Source: Branchipolynoe longqiensis
Lineage: Eukaryota > Annelida > Polychaeta > Phyllodocida > Polynoidae
DNA: 64,000 nucleotides
Direction: 5' to 3'
Assembly (NCBI GenBank): GCA_030323885.1
Contig: CM059199.1
Coordinates: 39,936,590-40,000,589, forward strand
The position numbers and the translations under genes were made by a program. Positions 43,963-54,879 of the stretch are shown piece by piece; positions within the stretch are counted from its first letter, which is position 1; every line of letters starts with the position of its first letter. The notes under the pieces were generated by a model. The model had not been told where the DNA came from, did not search any database, and saw nothing but the letters and a program-made list of their open reading frames with translations.

Positions 43963-45166
43963 TCAAAAATCCGCCGAGGCGGCTGGGGTCTGGCGCTCAC
44001 GGGCTTGCTTGGTGAGGCAGCCGGCCTCGCTGTGCATCGTCAGGAGGCGCCGGACGTTTGCGCAGTAGGCGCACACGTGCCGGTGCCTCTCCCCTCCCTC
44101 GCCGTGGGCCTCCCCGACGGGGGCCCGATCGCACGAGGCGGGGTCGCGGTTCCAGGCGGGGCAGGGGGCCCCGTGAGAGTGCCTGTCGTAGGCGACGCGG
44201 GTGTCGACTTGGGGCCGGGGCAGGTGTGCGCCTCGGGGAAGGTCGTCGCCTCGGGGGGCCGGTTCTGCCGGAGCGGCCTGAGGGGCGGGCAGGGTGAGGG
44301 TCTCCACCCTCAGGAGGTCGAGGGCGACCGCATCGTGCCACCCTTGGGGGAGCCTCCCGTCCGCTATCCAGGAAAACACCGTCTCGGAGTAGCGGCGGAC
44401 GGTCGGCCAGGGGTAGAGGAGGTTGTCCCTCAGTACGGTGAGGTGATGGTGGTGTAGGCCCTGGATGGAGTGGGCGGGGAAGTTGGGGTGGTCGATCAGG
44501 GTGAGAAGGGCGAGGCTGTACTCGTCTTTAGTCGCCTCGCCCCTCTTCACCGGCTTCCTCTCGGGCCCCCTCTCCACGAGGTCTGAGGGGAAGATGTAGT
44601 CTGCCGGAATCCCTTGCCGCCTCACGGAGTGCCGCGCCTCGGCGGAAGCCAGTATCTCGCGCACGGCGTCGGCTGCGGATGCTGGGCTATGCTGGGGCGG
44701 CTCCTCGTAGTAGGTAGGCGTCGGAGCAGGGGCGGCTTGTCCGGCAAGGTGGTGGTACCGCTGGTACTGGGGGTGTACCGCCACCGGCAGAAACGCTTGA
44801 GGTGGGGGCGGGGGCCGGGCCCCGGCCGGGGCGCGCGCCCGAGGTGCCGGGGCGCACGCTGTGGTGTAGGTGAGCTGGGGCCTCGGTGCAGGCGGGGGCG
44901 TCTCCGGCGAGGCCCCCCCCCGACTCCAGGGCATCCATGCGGGCGTCGATGCGGGCGGTTGTCTCGTGCTGCTGGGTCTGGAGGCGCTGGATGGCCTCGA
45001 TGATCGCCGTCGTGTCAGCGCCCGAGGTGCAGTCCGAGGGCGCCGAGGGGGACGCCGGGGCCGAGGAGGGTGAAGCGCCCCGCGGCGATCTTGAGGAGGG
45101 TCCCGGCGTGGCCAGGGCGGTCGCCCGGGAGCCCTTGCGGCCCTTGCCCTTGCCTTGTCCTGGCAT
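43963..45166 (-). CDS. DIRS/Ngaro-type Gag-like protein, one frameshift
   Basis: Starts at an ATG (45166) with a basic tip MPGQGKGKGRKGSRA and a disordered Pro/Ser/Ala segment. A short coiled coil IIEAIQRLQTQQHETTARID follows (about residues 65-90). The frame shifts in a C9 tract near 44910-44918 (possible sequencing error) and continues with a Pro/Tyr-rich linker, a helical core (LLTLIDHPNFPAHSIQGLHH, VRRYSETVFSWIADGRLPQG) and a C-terminal zinc-binding cluster CPAWNRDPASC...HVCAYC...HSEAGC. The CxxWN...C...HxCxxC...HxxxxC pattern resembles the nucleocapsid-like region of DIRS/Ngaro Gag. The stop at 43963 sits in an inverted repeat GGCGGATttttgATCCGCC. Confidence 0.65.
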
Positions 45167-45480
45167 GCTTGGAGCGGCCTGAGGAGTTGCAGCGGTCCGA
45201 GGTGGAGTCGGCGTGGTGAAGTCCAAAGCAGGAAAAGACAGAGCGCGGAGGAGGGCTGGAAGGCGAATGACTGAGGGAGGCCGACGGGCGACCTTATAAG
45301 GGAGGGCAGGAGGGTGGTGGCAGGTGAGTGTGAAAGCAGCGGGCCGGGGGAGGGCGAGGAGGGGGGGGGGGGGGGGAGAGGCGGACGTCGCGCGAGGTGC
45401 GAATGTTGCACGACGACCGGGGAGGCGGGGGGAGGGTCTCTTCCTCTCCACGCATCAAGCGCAATGCTCGCATTACGACC

Positions 45481-45501
45481 AAACCTGAAATGATTAGTTT
45501 A
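45481..45501. repeat. 21-bp direct repeat flanking the gag-only element, right
   Basis: Exact second copy of 42694-42714. Confidence 0.9.
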
Positions 45502-46159
45502 GTACCCCATAAAACCGTAATCACTCTTTGTAGTGTCTAATTTCTTGACTAGTTCGCTTGAATAACAATGCTGTGGTGTGATATCATTGGAAGCCTGTTT
45601 AGCTGTTGGCTCGCATGAAGGCCTTGTCAGTTTGGCATGCATCACTATGCTGATCTGGACATCTCTGGTGAGGTTCCATGTTTATGGCAGTAAACATCTT
45701 GTAAAATTGTAGTTAGCAATTTCAGTAACTATGAGCAGCAATATGCAAATTCTAATATTACTCAGAACTAATGGTGGACATATAACTAGTATATGAAGGG
45801 AGCACCCAGCAGTCAGGCTAGAAGGGAATGTGTGTAGGAACACATGGGTGAAACAGACTGGTGTGTTATTTGCCACAGGTTGAGGGGGATAATTGGTTCT
45901 AAACCACTGTGAAGTTAACTTGAAGCGAAATAAAGCTGTGACAGTGTTCTATATATAGACATCAGAGAGGACCTGTGCATTCAGTAAAGCCAGGTGGTGG
46001 TGGTTAGTTTGGGTATGTTTGTGTAAGAGCTGGGGCTCTGTTGGGTTGGAGGGGGATGGGGGGGGGGGGGGGGGGGGGGGGGTGCAGGTGCAAGTCCCTA
46101 GAGTGGACCAGGCCCTAAAGGTGGTCTTAGTGGGAAGGTCTGGTAGTAGGATGGTTATT
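45502..46159. other. no gene; long G run
   Basis: Unclassified sequence with a G run at about 46054-46082. Confidence 0.5.
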
Positions 46160-46470
46160 TAGGAATGCATTATCTGAAATAGGAAATGTCTGCAGGAATA
46201 CTTAATATCTGAAGAGTAGCCCCCCCCCCCCTATTGTCAATTCATGATTGTAAATATACTAAAATACATTGCATGAGTCTTATTGTATGAGTATATGTTA
46301 ATGGGATGACTTATGTGTTATGTAGGAGTGCGTTATCTGAAATAGGAAATGTCTGCAGGTATACTTAATACATGAAGAATACTGTCAATTCATGATTGTA
46401 AATGTACTAAAATACATTGCATGTGTGTTAATGTATGGGTATTTTTAAGGCTATGACTTAGACGTATTAA
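46160..46470 (+). repeat. ~160-bp tandem duplication
   Basis: TATCTGAAATAGGAAATGTC, AATTCATGATTGTAAAT and ACTAAAATACATTGCATG occur twice in order (46166-46325 and 46326-46470). The first copy carries a C11 insert. Confidence 0.85.
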
Positions 46471-48059
46471 TGATGTTAGGAAATGGTAATTGTGGGTTGT
46501 GATTGCTTCCCCCCGCTCCCCCCCCCCGGCCAACCCCTGAGGAGGTGCTTTCCTGTAAGCTGGCACTCTCTGGTGGTGGTGGTGAGTGGAGGTTGGCAGA
46601 GTTGGTTTGTGTCGGGGTTGACTGGAGTAGGCAACAATAAAAGCTACTCTATCCTGTCCTTCACTGTTGGTTGTGCCTTCCTTTCTCTACTGATACTATT
46701 GCACTAGAAGAGAGTTCTGGAGTTGGAGCTGGAGCTGAGCTGTGTGGAGGACAACAATCAACAGTCTACACACATCCTACAGTCAACATCAACAGTTTGC
46801 AGTTTGCAATCTGATCAGCTCATTGTCTGCGAACCTGTGTATTAATTAAAATACATATTCTTTTAATTATGATGACACATAGCAACTTTCCTTCATCCTG
46901 TGGAATATACTCATTAAATAATACGCCCCTTGAAAATAACAAAAGAGAGAAAACCATGAGTTTGTTATGTGTTTTTTTTCAAATACCTAAGTAAAGCACA
47001 TTGTTAAATGACAGTTTATTCTCGTATTAACTAATGTTTACAACATGTTTAATATAGTTATATATTTGTCCAACCCAGCTTATGGCCAGTATGTATCATG
47101 TTAATTACTTTTCAGCTGGGATTAATCTTTGCTGATATTTGCCAGATTATGGTACTATCAATCTTTCACATTACCGAGACAAATAAGTGTTCACACTTCC
47201 TGTCTACCAATCACTATATCACTATTCCTCCTCCAACAATCAGTTAATGTATGTTTACCATATATTATCTGTGACTGGTAGTGATATTCATTGATCAGAT
47301 CACCATATCAGAGCACCATATTTGTATACAATATGTTTACATTACTCAAACCTGGCACAATTAATTGATGTATGTTGTTATTTCAGCATTATGCATGACT
47401 GGCAATGACCTTCATTTGTATGCATCAGAAAACCATATTTGTAATGTATATTCAAACCAACATACAATATGTATTGTTTTGGGGTAGATTTTGTGCTGTC
47501 ACAAGATATGAACCATGTGTGGTTCATAAATTGTTTGCTTTGTTACTGCAGCCACATATACCCACTTTGTACACAACAATACTGTGTAACAGTAATACAA
47601 AAGATTGATAACATGGTGTACTTATTGGAATGTCCATGTGTTGGAACTATCTTGTTCCTGCACATTGGATCGGGTAGTACTTCCCTTGTACACAGCCAAG
47701 CTGACTAACATTGCAAATACTTATGCTAAGGTTTATACTTATGCTGAGATAATAATATCTCTCTGAATGACAGGGTTATTAGGCAGACACACAAAACACA
47801 AAACATGGCTACCTACCCAGTCCATGTACTCATCTCTACACATGACTATGTATACTCATGGGAATACCCAATATTTGAGATCACTTTTGATCTTGCCATA
47901 TCAGATTTTGATTTGTTCCCTTGATATCAAGTCATGGTTAGAGTCAATAAATGTTAGTACTCAATCATCAGTCACTACTGTGTGCAATGGCAACAACCAT
48001 TATCACCCTACACACCCCAACTTAATCATAGGCATCCTTTCTCTTCCTCCATGTCACCT
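46471..48059. other. no gene; possible LTR-like stretch
   Basis: 46600-46870 has an AATAAA signal (46635) in a context like an LTR end (GCAACAATAAAAGCTACTCT) but no matching second LTR. 46900-48059 is AT-rich with repeated CATATTTGTA and ATGTTTACATTA words and no coding evidence. Confidence 0.3.
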
Positions 48060-48450
48060 GACTGTATATAAGGTTAGGTCACTCAGATTGGGCTAGTATG
48101 GTGCCAGTCTCATATCAGTAGCTACAATGTCTCCATCCTAGTCACCTCTGTAGACTCAAATCAACATTACTGAGTTCGATTTACTTGTATACTGCCTGTA
48201 TATCTTACACAATATATATACCTGGCTGGGTACTTCTGTTGAGCTTGCCTTAATGACATTTGTCACCTCTTTACGCTCGCTCAGCCTAACTTCCTCCTCT
48301 GGTTTGACCCTCCATCTAGGTTTTCTCCCCTTAGCCTAGGCCGACATACTCTATCTTTATATATCAAATAAAATGCAATTTTCCCTACCCTTTTTAGCAA
48401 ATACAGTAGGCCTACTATTCAACATCAGAAAATGGTGACACCGACAGCGA
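48060..48450 (+). promoter_or_regulatory. possible solo LTR 3' part and primer-binding-like site
   Basis: A TATA box in CTGTATATAAGG (48062), an AATAAA at 48365, then TCAACATCAGAAAATGGTGAC-ACCGACAGCG. A TGGTGAC-type sequence after an LTR-like end resembles retroelement leaders. No pol reading frame follows and no second LTR was found, so this is weak. Confidence 0.25.
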
Positions 48451-49599
48451 GCACAGCTGCGACCAGCAGAATCACCGCCGGGACGACCGGAGGTGGGCCT
48501 GAAAATTTAAATATCACACATCTAATATTGCTATGTATACAGTTCAGGGATGAAAGTGGTCTCCGACAAAATGATGCGGAAATCAAGTCGAGACCTTGGC
48601 GCCATGGGCAAATTTCCGAGAAAGCGCAGATTTCCCCCCATGGGATTAGCACTGACAGGGAATCTCATAAAAATGCTGGAAGTCAGGTTTCAACTGTCCT
48701 TATTGTGACTGTATTATCCCCCATACTTAAATCTTTCTTGTTTGTGTTTTCATGTTCTAGCAACATCTATGGTCATATTAAGAGTGGTATTTGAACTAAT
48801 CAATTGCTGCATATATATTATATATTTAACCGTATGGCTTTTCCGCCCCCGCCTAAGGCGAGCCTACGTGTTAATATAATTAATTGTTTCCATGTGAATT
48901 TCCTTGGGCCAGCCGCCGCCGTTGTAGCCTCACCTCCCGCCTGCGAGTAGTCCGTCGTCTGTGTCCGCCCCATATGGAAGGCGCCAGCCAGAGTATCGTC
49001 TAAATACTAGATTTGCCGTCGTGCGCATTTATCGGCCTAAAGCGTATTTACATTAGGTTATTTCAACTACTGGCTGCCCCCTTCGTCGTTGGAGATATTA
49101 TGAATGTTACTAACTGAATCCAAATATGTGCAGTCCAGCAAGAGTTGCCGCCGCTGTCTCTATTATTTAGTTTACATTATATGTTGTGATTCGAGCCTAA
49201 AAGTAACACTACGTTAATTCTGTGAATGCGTCCGTTATTAGATTCCCGCAGATGGGTAAATTACTTGCAGAAGGCCGACTTAGGCTTAAGGCCTTTCCGT
49301 TCATAGAAAGCAATCGAATATCAGGTTTCCATAGCGGTTAATCTACAATAAGACTGGAGGATAGTAAAGAATGCAAGGAACGTCCTGATTCACCTTCACA
49401 AGAGCTCACGGTTTATTCTTAACCAAATACTAACATGGATACCAGTAAAAATAGTAATAAATGTCTCCCGCTCCCTCCCGTGTGGTTTCTATAATTTAGT
49501 TTAGAATTTTGACCCTAAAAAGCCTAAATATCGGTGGAAAACGACAGAGCGTGCAAAAACCCGTCCGCCGGGTCTGGCCCCGAACGCCCGACCCCCGAT
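48451..49599. other. no gene seen
   Basis: Several GC-richer patches (48840-49000, 49550-49735) without recognised repeats or exons. Confidence 0.4.
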
Positions 49600-49702
49600 C
49601 GTTGCTTAGCTAGTCGCTAAGCAACGCTTTACCACCGAGAACCCTCGCGTGCACAAGTGTTAGCAATTTGCGCGCTCGCAAATTGCGCACGCGCAAATTG
49701 CT
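49600..49702. repeat. pair of palindromes
   Basis: CGTTGCTTAG-ctagtcg-CTAAGCAACG (49600-49626) is a perfect 10-bp stem. AGCAATTTGCGCG ... CGCGCAAATTGCT (49662-49674 and 49690-49702) is a perfect 13-bp inverted repeat with a related CGCAAATTGCGC between. Probably the ends of an unrecognised MITE. Confidence 0.6.
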
Positions 49703-49885
49703 CAAGGCGAGTAGACACGCCCACTTCACTTATATAATATATTGATATTTTGCAAACATTAATGGGTGAATAGTAACAATTGCAGAAATCTGCAAAGCTG
49801 CAGAGATCTTTAATTCAGGACACGAGACGGAGCTATAGTATGGAATTTTATTAAGGTAAACATAGGGTTACAGTAGGTAATGGGT

Positions 49886-51717
49886 TCTTGTATGCAGGTA
49901 TTGCAATACCTCAGGGAGTTTGATGCTCCTGCCCTGCAGAGTTGTAAACCACTGCCTTGTGGTACAGGTTCTTGACAGAACCGAAGGCTAAGGGAGCAAA
50001 CCCTGAACAGAAAACCATGTCACTGTGACAGCATCAAGGGCGGTTGATGTATGGAACTCCCAACATCTCCCGACCAGCCACTGCAGGGACAAATAGTTTT
50101 GCGCCTGTCTCGACATGTTCTTGCCAGTGTGAAACCTCTATTTGCTCCCCAAGAGAGTGCCACTGGTAACTTGCAAAAGCCAGCAGCACTTCAACACTTT
50201 TGCAGGCAGCTTTCATGAAATGTATGGAAGCACGGAGGAGACAATCTGTTCAACAGACTGCGCCAACTAATCCCCAATGCCTGGGAGGAGGGTTCTGTAC
50301 CCCAATCATGGAAGGATGCCAGCATTGTAACCATCTACAAGAAAGGTGATCGAACAGACTGTGGGAACTATAGAGGAATCTCTCTTCTTTCCATAGCAGC
50401 CAAGATCTTCGCCAGGATCCTCTTCAACAGACTATCTATCCACATAACACCTGATGTAGTTCCAGAGTCACAGTGTGGCTTCAGAGGAAACCAGAGCACC
50501 ATGGATAGGATATTTTGTCTACGACAGCAACAAGAAAAGTGCATTGAGCAGGACCGACCACTGTACATGGTATTTGTCGATTTCACTAAGGCGTTTGATA
50601 CAGTCGGGAGGACCGGGCTATGGCAGCTACTGAGGAAGTATGGATGCCCAGAGAAGTTCACAACTATGATTGAGGCTCTACATACAGGAATGATGGCGAA
50701 TGTTAGTGTTGGAGGGGAAGTCTCGGAATCGTTTGGGGTTACCAATGGGGTCAATCTTCCTATCAGCAATGTTCGACGAGGCTTTCCGAGGCATGGGTGG
50801 TGGCATCTATATACAGTCCACACAGAGCGTTGATGTATTCAATGTCGCACACTTCAGAGCGAAGACCAAGACTACTAGGATACTGGTGAGAGAGCTGCTA
50901 TTCGCAGATGACAGTGCACTGGTTGCCCACTCTGCTGAAGAGATCCAGAAAATAGGTGGACGCTTTCTCCGATGCATTAAAGAAGTTTGGCCTGAAGATT
51001 AACATCAAGAAGATGGATGTGCTGTACCAACCCAACTCTACAAGAACCCGAGAGGAGGATAGCATGGTTGACGGAAACAAGCTGAACTCTGTTCCGGAAT
51101 TCACCTACCTCGAAAGCACTATATCAAGTGATAGACGCATTGATGCTGAAATACAGAGGAGGATGACCAAGGCTAGTGCATCCTTCGGCCAACTACGCCA
51201 GAGATTCTGGAACAACCACCATGTGTCCATGCGGGTCAAAGGCAAGATCTACCGTGCAATCGTGCTATCTACCCTACTATACGGAGCCTAGGCCTGGACA
51301 GTGTACAGATGACAGGTGAAAAAGTTGCATGCCTTCATGATGCGACATCTGCGTTCAATCATGAGGCTAACCTGGAAGGACAAAGTGACAAATAAGGAAA
51401 TACTCGAACGGACAGGGCTGCCCTCTATGGAAGATCTTCTGATCAAAAAGAATCTCCGGTGGACTGGACACCTCATGAGGATGTCATCAGACAGGCTACC
51501 AAAGCAGACCCTCTACTCTCAACTGTCTTCTGGGATAGAAAGAGAGGGTGCCCTCGTCTCCGGTTCAAGGATACCATCAAGAGAAACCTGAAGCTGAGAG
51601 ACATTAAGACCGACTCATGGACATCACTCTCACAGCAGAGAGCTAAATGGAGAGCGGCAGTCAAGTAATGAAAGCAGTCTTTGTTGCATCGCGACTGACA
51701 GCATGATGATGATGATG
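49886..51717 (+). mobile_element. LINE insertion with 11-bp target duplication
   Basis: AGGTAATGGGT lies at 49875-49885 and 51718-51728. The insert starts TCTTGTATGCAGGTATTGC, has a 5' module (to about 50225) that also heads the short chimeric elements, then RT-coding sequence starting mid-domain, and ends GACAGCATGATGATGATGAT. It is 1.83 kb, so most of ORF2's endonuclease is absent. The parent clade is uncertain. Confidence 0.85.
50226..51668 (+). pseudogene. LINE reverse transcriptase fragment, frameshifted
   Basis: It begins inside the RT domain: WEEGSVPQSWKDASIVTIYK, then GNYRGISLLSIAAKIFARIL, SQCGFRGNQSTMDRIFCLRQ and motif A MVFVDFTKAFDTVGR (intact Asp). A frameshift near 50745 moves to MGSIFLSAMFDEAF (motif B region) and ELLFADDSALVAHSAEEI (motif C, both Asp intact). 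A further frameshift near 50953 leads to KKFGLKINIKKMDVLYQP and the thumb region YLESTISSDRRIDAEI. A TAG at 51289 precedes the C-terminal KKLHAFMMRHLRSIMRL and LIKKNLRWTGHLMRM. Catalytic residues survive but the frame does not. Confidence 0.8.
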
Positions 51718-52049
51718 AGGTAATGGGTGAGGCTATAATGGATAATTTCAGATCAGTACATTCGAGGCACAATGGGTGAATATAGGAAGTAGGTCAATGA
51801 AGAGGTCAATAGGCAATCAATAGGACAAGTAGGCGCTCTTATTGAATAAGATCAGTATGAGAAATGAGTAGGACCATTGCGGTAGGACATGGAAGAGGTC
51901 AAGAGGCAGGAATCAAGGACAATAGGCCTTCAAGTCAATAAGAACAATAGCAGAAACAATAGGACAAACAGGGGCTCTCAGTGAATAAAGTCAATAGGGA
52001 AGAGTCACTAGAACACATAGGTCTTAAGTCTCTGCATGACCCGGGCATC

Positions 52050-53007
52050 AACCAAATAGTGTGGAGAGTGCCCGGGTCACGACGGTGAACGCGTCCGCTC
52101 ATACGTATTGATGAATGGCTCGGCGAGGACTGCCAGTGGCCAATGTCCTTGATGTCTTGCAGGGGGGGCCCCGGTATTGGCATAGGCGCAGGGCTGCCCC
52201 TCGCCTAAGAGTGTAGTCATTGGGCCGGTGGCAGGCACTGTGCGCAAGAGCGGCACGCAATGCGATGGTGAGAATTCATGCCGTCAATGGCCCATCATCC
52301 GGGGTGAGGAATGCAGGCCCTGTGGCACGATCAGTCGTCCTTGCGTATCGCTGCCAGGCACGAACAGGACAGCAAACGGAGGTCGGTATGCAGGGAATCT
52401 GTATGCTATAGGTGTCGGACGCCGACTTGAAGGTCTTTGTGGATCGCACCCACACGGCTATGTGGGTTGAGCAGGGGACGATGTCCGCGGCTCGGATGGT
52501 GTGGCCCAGATCGTCCCGGCGGCCGGTGACCAAGAGGTTCCCTTGTCGGAGGAGTGTAAAGAATCCCAACTGGATCACGGAGGTCAGTACACGCATGCGG
52601 GGGCCGGCGTAGCGGAAGTAGCGGACGACTGTCCGGAGTTGTTGTACCATTAGCGGGGTGGCCTGCCGGGAAACTTGGAGGGAGGCCCAGAAGACGCCCC
52701 GCTTGACGATCGACACCATGTATGTGTCGATTCCATGGGTGTTCCAGCCCGGAGGTTCACCCAGGTCCTCGCCGCACTGAGGTAGTTCATCACTGCCCCA
52801 GCGGACCTCAGGGCAGTGGTGAGGTGGACGACATGACATCGAGCGGTGTTGGGGAGGCCAGGTTATAGGACCTGGCGGCGGGCATGTCGTTGGTAGATGC
52901 TCATCTGCATCTTTTTGTTCCACCAGGTTCCAGGCGCAAGCTCGGCCCGGAAGAGTTGGGCGATGTCCTGGTGTTCTTGGGTGTGTGCCTGGGGAGAGAG
53001 AGGCCAA
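52050..53007 (-). pseudogene. tyrosine recombinase of the DIRS/Ngaro-like element
   Basis: Recombinase that integrates the circular DNA intermediate. The 243-codon frame (53007-52276) has an N-terminal helical part (GVFWASLQVSRQ, MVQQLRTVVRYFRYAGPRMR) and the first catalytic arginine in LGFFTLLRQGNLLVTGRR, followed by WVRSTKTFKSASDTYSIQIP and CPVRAWQRYA. After a TGA at 52276 the C-terminal catalytic part continues in shifted frames: TLRRGAAL (second Arg; the usual His of HxxR is Tyr) and DIKDIGHWQ. A tyrosine-containing NTYERT near 52095 is in yet another frame. Inactive. Confidence 0.78.
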
Positions 53008-53024
53008 GTTACGAACTCCCCAGG

Positions 53025-53332
53025 CTAGACAGTGTTGGACAGTAGTGTGGTATCATGGCGGTCCCTTATTCGTGCGAGGTCCATGTCGTCCACGAACCGG
53101 GCAGCCTTGCGTCGTGCCACCTTGTCGAAGGGGGTTCTGCTCAGCACGTCCGCAAAGGCGATGTCAGACCCGGGGTTGTGGATGACCTGGACCTCGCAGG
53201 AGTTGAGGGCAGCAAATCTCCAGACCACCCTGGCGCAGGGACAGACGACGGGGTCCTTGCCTGTGCCGGAGGTTAGGACGGTCTGTGAGGCCTGGTTGTC
53301 CATGTTTATGAGGATCGCATAGTCCTGGGGGT

Positions 53333-53402
<70 letters not shown>

Positions 53403-53500
53403 GAAGGGCTACCACCAAGTTGATGGCCTCGAGCTGGTGTATGGTGTGGTGGTCCATGTGTGGGCCCCGCCAGCCTTGAGGGAAGAGTCACACTCAATGA
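53025..53500 (-). pseudogene. RNase H of the DIRS/Ngaro-like element
   Basis: Two pieces separated by the poly-G tract. The start lies near 53500-53450 (SLKAGGAHTWTTTPYTSSRP). The 92-codon end (53303-53025) has MDNQASQTVLTSGTGKDPVV, WRFAALNSCEVQVIHNPGSD and IAFADVLSR, the usual last RNase H motif. The recombinase follows 18 bp later. Confidence 0.7.
53325..53401. repeat. two adjacent poly-G tracts
   Basis: About 75 bp of G interrupted by a single TTT. It sits inside the RT-RNase H coding region on the other strand, so the inserted length breaks the frame. Likely an expanded or mis-assembled homopolymer. Confidence 0.9.
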
Positions 53501-53505
53501 CCCAT

Positions 53506-54550
53506 TCATGCTTGGGTGGGGGGGCGGTGGAGGACGACCCCATTGGAGGCGTGGGCGTAGGATAAGAACCAGGAGATTTCCATGGTCATGTCAGTGGTGA
53601 CTGGATGCCTTCCGGTGTGCGGCGCACGCCTGAGTGCATCAAGGATGCGGTTCATGAACCTGCGGGCTGGCTGGACGCACTTGGTGATATGTTGTAGCTG
53701 CCCGACCAGGCGCTGCAGGTCCTTCCTGGACACCCGGATGTCAGTCATCCAGCCCGCGCACTCATCGACCGCCTCAGTGAGCTTGTCCATGGGTATTCGG
53801 ACGGTCATGTCCTTGGTGTCCATGCTGAAGCCAAGCAAGTCAAGGTTCTGGATCGGCGGGACACACTTATGGGGCGAGAGTGTGAGGCCGAGGTCGGCCG
53901 CGAGGTCAATGGCATCAAGGTATGATTTTACCGCATCCTCCTCGGAGGCCGCTACCCCGGCGAAGTCGTCGAGGCAGCACAGCACAAAGTGAGCTTTGTG
54001 GCGCAGGAGGTACACTATGCGTTGGTGGTGCAGGCACAGGCCATGGAGGAGGTACGGCATCCAAACGGTAGCGCAATGTCAAAGTATGTGCTTCCGTCGA
54101 GGTGGGCAAGTTCGGAGCTGCCTGTAGGCCCTGGCGAGGTCAATTGTCCAGAGGTAGGCACCTTGCCCTAGGCAAGTGACCTCGTATGTGAGGTTGCTTA
54201 TGTGGATAGGGTGTAGGTCACCGGCCTACCCTGATAATAACCCTTCCTTATGCCAGAGTTGAGACTTGCGCCCCATGGGTTACTGAGGTCGACGATGACC
54301 CGGCGCTCGTCGGTGTTTTTCTTGGCGTGGGTCATCATCGGGCTCGTCTGGGCCCAAGGGGCAAAGGGGGCCTCAATGAAGGGGCCAAGGAGGGCGCCTC
54401 ACCCCACCTCGCTCTGGACATAGCGGCGTATCCAGTCGAGGTGGGTGGGGTCCTCGCGGTGGTTGTCGGGCGAGGGGATGGGCGGGCCGTCGGCGGTGTA
54501 ATCTACTGGCCAGCCGTACGCGAGGAAGTCGAGCAGCTGGTCGTCGTGAT
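53506..54550 (-). pseudogene. reverse transcriptase of the DIRS/Ngaro-like element
   Basis: Translation starts just inside the (AT)n run with AAIDYHDDQLLDFLAYGWPV, then PSPDNHREDPTHLDWIRRYV, a stop near 54405, GALLGPFIEAPFAPWAQTSP, RRVIVDLSNPWGASLNSGI, another stop, and motif A TIDLARAYRQLR. After one more stop the 184-codon frame 54060-53506 includes the catalytic box LCCLDDFAGVA, LTLSPHKCVPPIQNLDLLGF and RLVGQLQHITKCVQPARRFM. The HDDxLLDFLxxGWP start and VIVDLS motif are characteristic of DIRS-group RTs (family knowledge). Broken by several stops. Confidence 0.8.
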
Positions 54551-54560
54551 AATCAATTGC

Positions 54561-54564
<4 letters not shown>

Positions 54565-54620
<56 letters not shown>
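54565..54620. repeat. (AT)n microsatellite
   Basis: About 50 bp of AT dinucleotides between the terminal repeat and RT start of the DIRS-like element. Confidence 0.95.
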
Positions 54621-54622
<2 letters not shown>

Positions 54623-54879
54623 ATATATTGATATTTTGCAAACGTTAATCAGTGAATAGTAACAATTGTGGAAATCCGCAAAACTGTAGAGATCATTCAT
54701 CCCTGCATAATAGATCAAATGATCCACCCCATACTTCTGTGGTGCCACAGGAGGGGTGAAGAACAACCCCATATAAAAGCTGGCGAACGATATCTACATG
54801 TTGTGTAAATTTAAGAAGCAAAATATATTCTTCACTTATATCTTAATATTTACCCACTACTTTTGATTTGAAAAATATA

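Larger units (their letters stand above)
42715..45480 (-). mobile_element. Ngaro/DIRS-like element with split direct repeats, gag only
   Basis: Minus-strand layout: A1 (45480-45228), gag ORF (45166-43963), B1 (43480-43238), A2 (43235-42990), B2 (42957-42715). A1/A2 (about 250 bp, starting GGTCGTAATGCGAGCATTGC) and B1/B2 (about 240 bp, ending CTTCCTTTTCGCGCA) are nearly identical pairs. A1-ORF-B1-A2-B2 is the known plan of Ngaro-type elements. No RT or recombinase is present, so it is non-autonomous. A 21-bp direct repeat flanks it (42694-42714, 45481-45501). Very GC-rich compared with its surroundings. A tandem of one full and one internally deleted copy is the alternative reading. Confidence 0.7.
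49735..54700 (-). mobile_element. DIRS/Ngaro-like tyrosine-recombinase retrotransposon, interrupted by a LINE
   Basis: Minus-strand order: an ~80-bp terminal repeat (54700-54610), reverse transcriptase (54550-53506), RNase H (53500-53025), tyrosine recombinase (53007 to about 52050), 3' untranslated region with AATAAA (split by a LINE at 49886-51717), and a second copy of the ~80-bp repeat (49815-49735: TTGATATTTTGCAAAC, GTGAATAGTAACAATTG, AGAGATC). There is no gag and no methyltransferase domain. It carries frameshifts, stops and a large poly-G tract, so it is inactive. Confidence 0.78.

Noticed and set aside
43790..44457. Long plus-strand frames in the GC-rich element
   Set aside because: Antisense shadows of the Gag-like frame in high-GC sequence.
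46000..48450. Possible LTR pair around an empty retroelement
   Set aside because: The two LTR-like ends do not match each other and there is no pol sequence between or after them.
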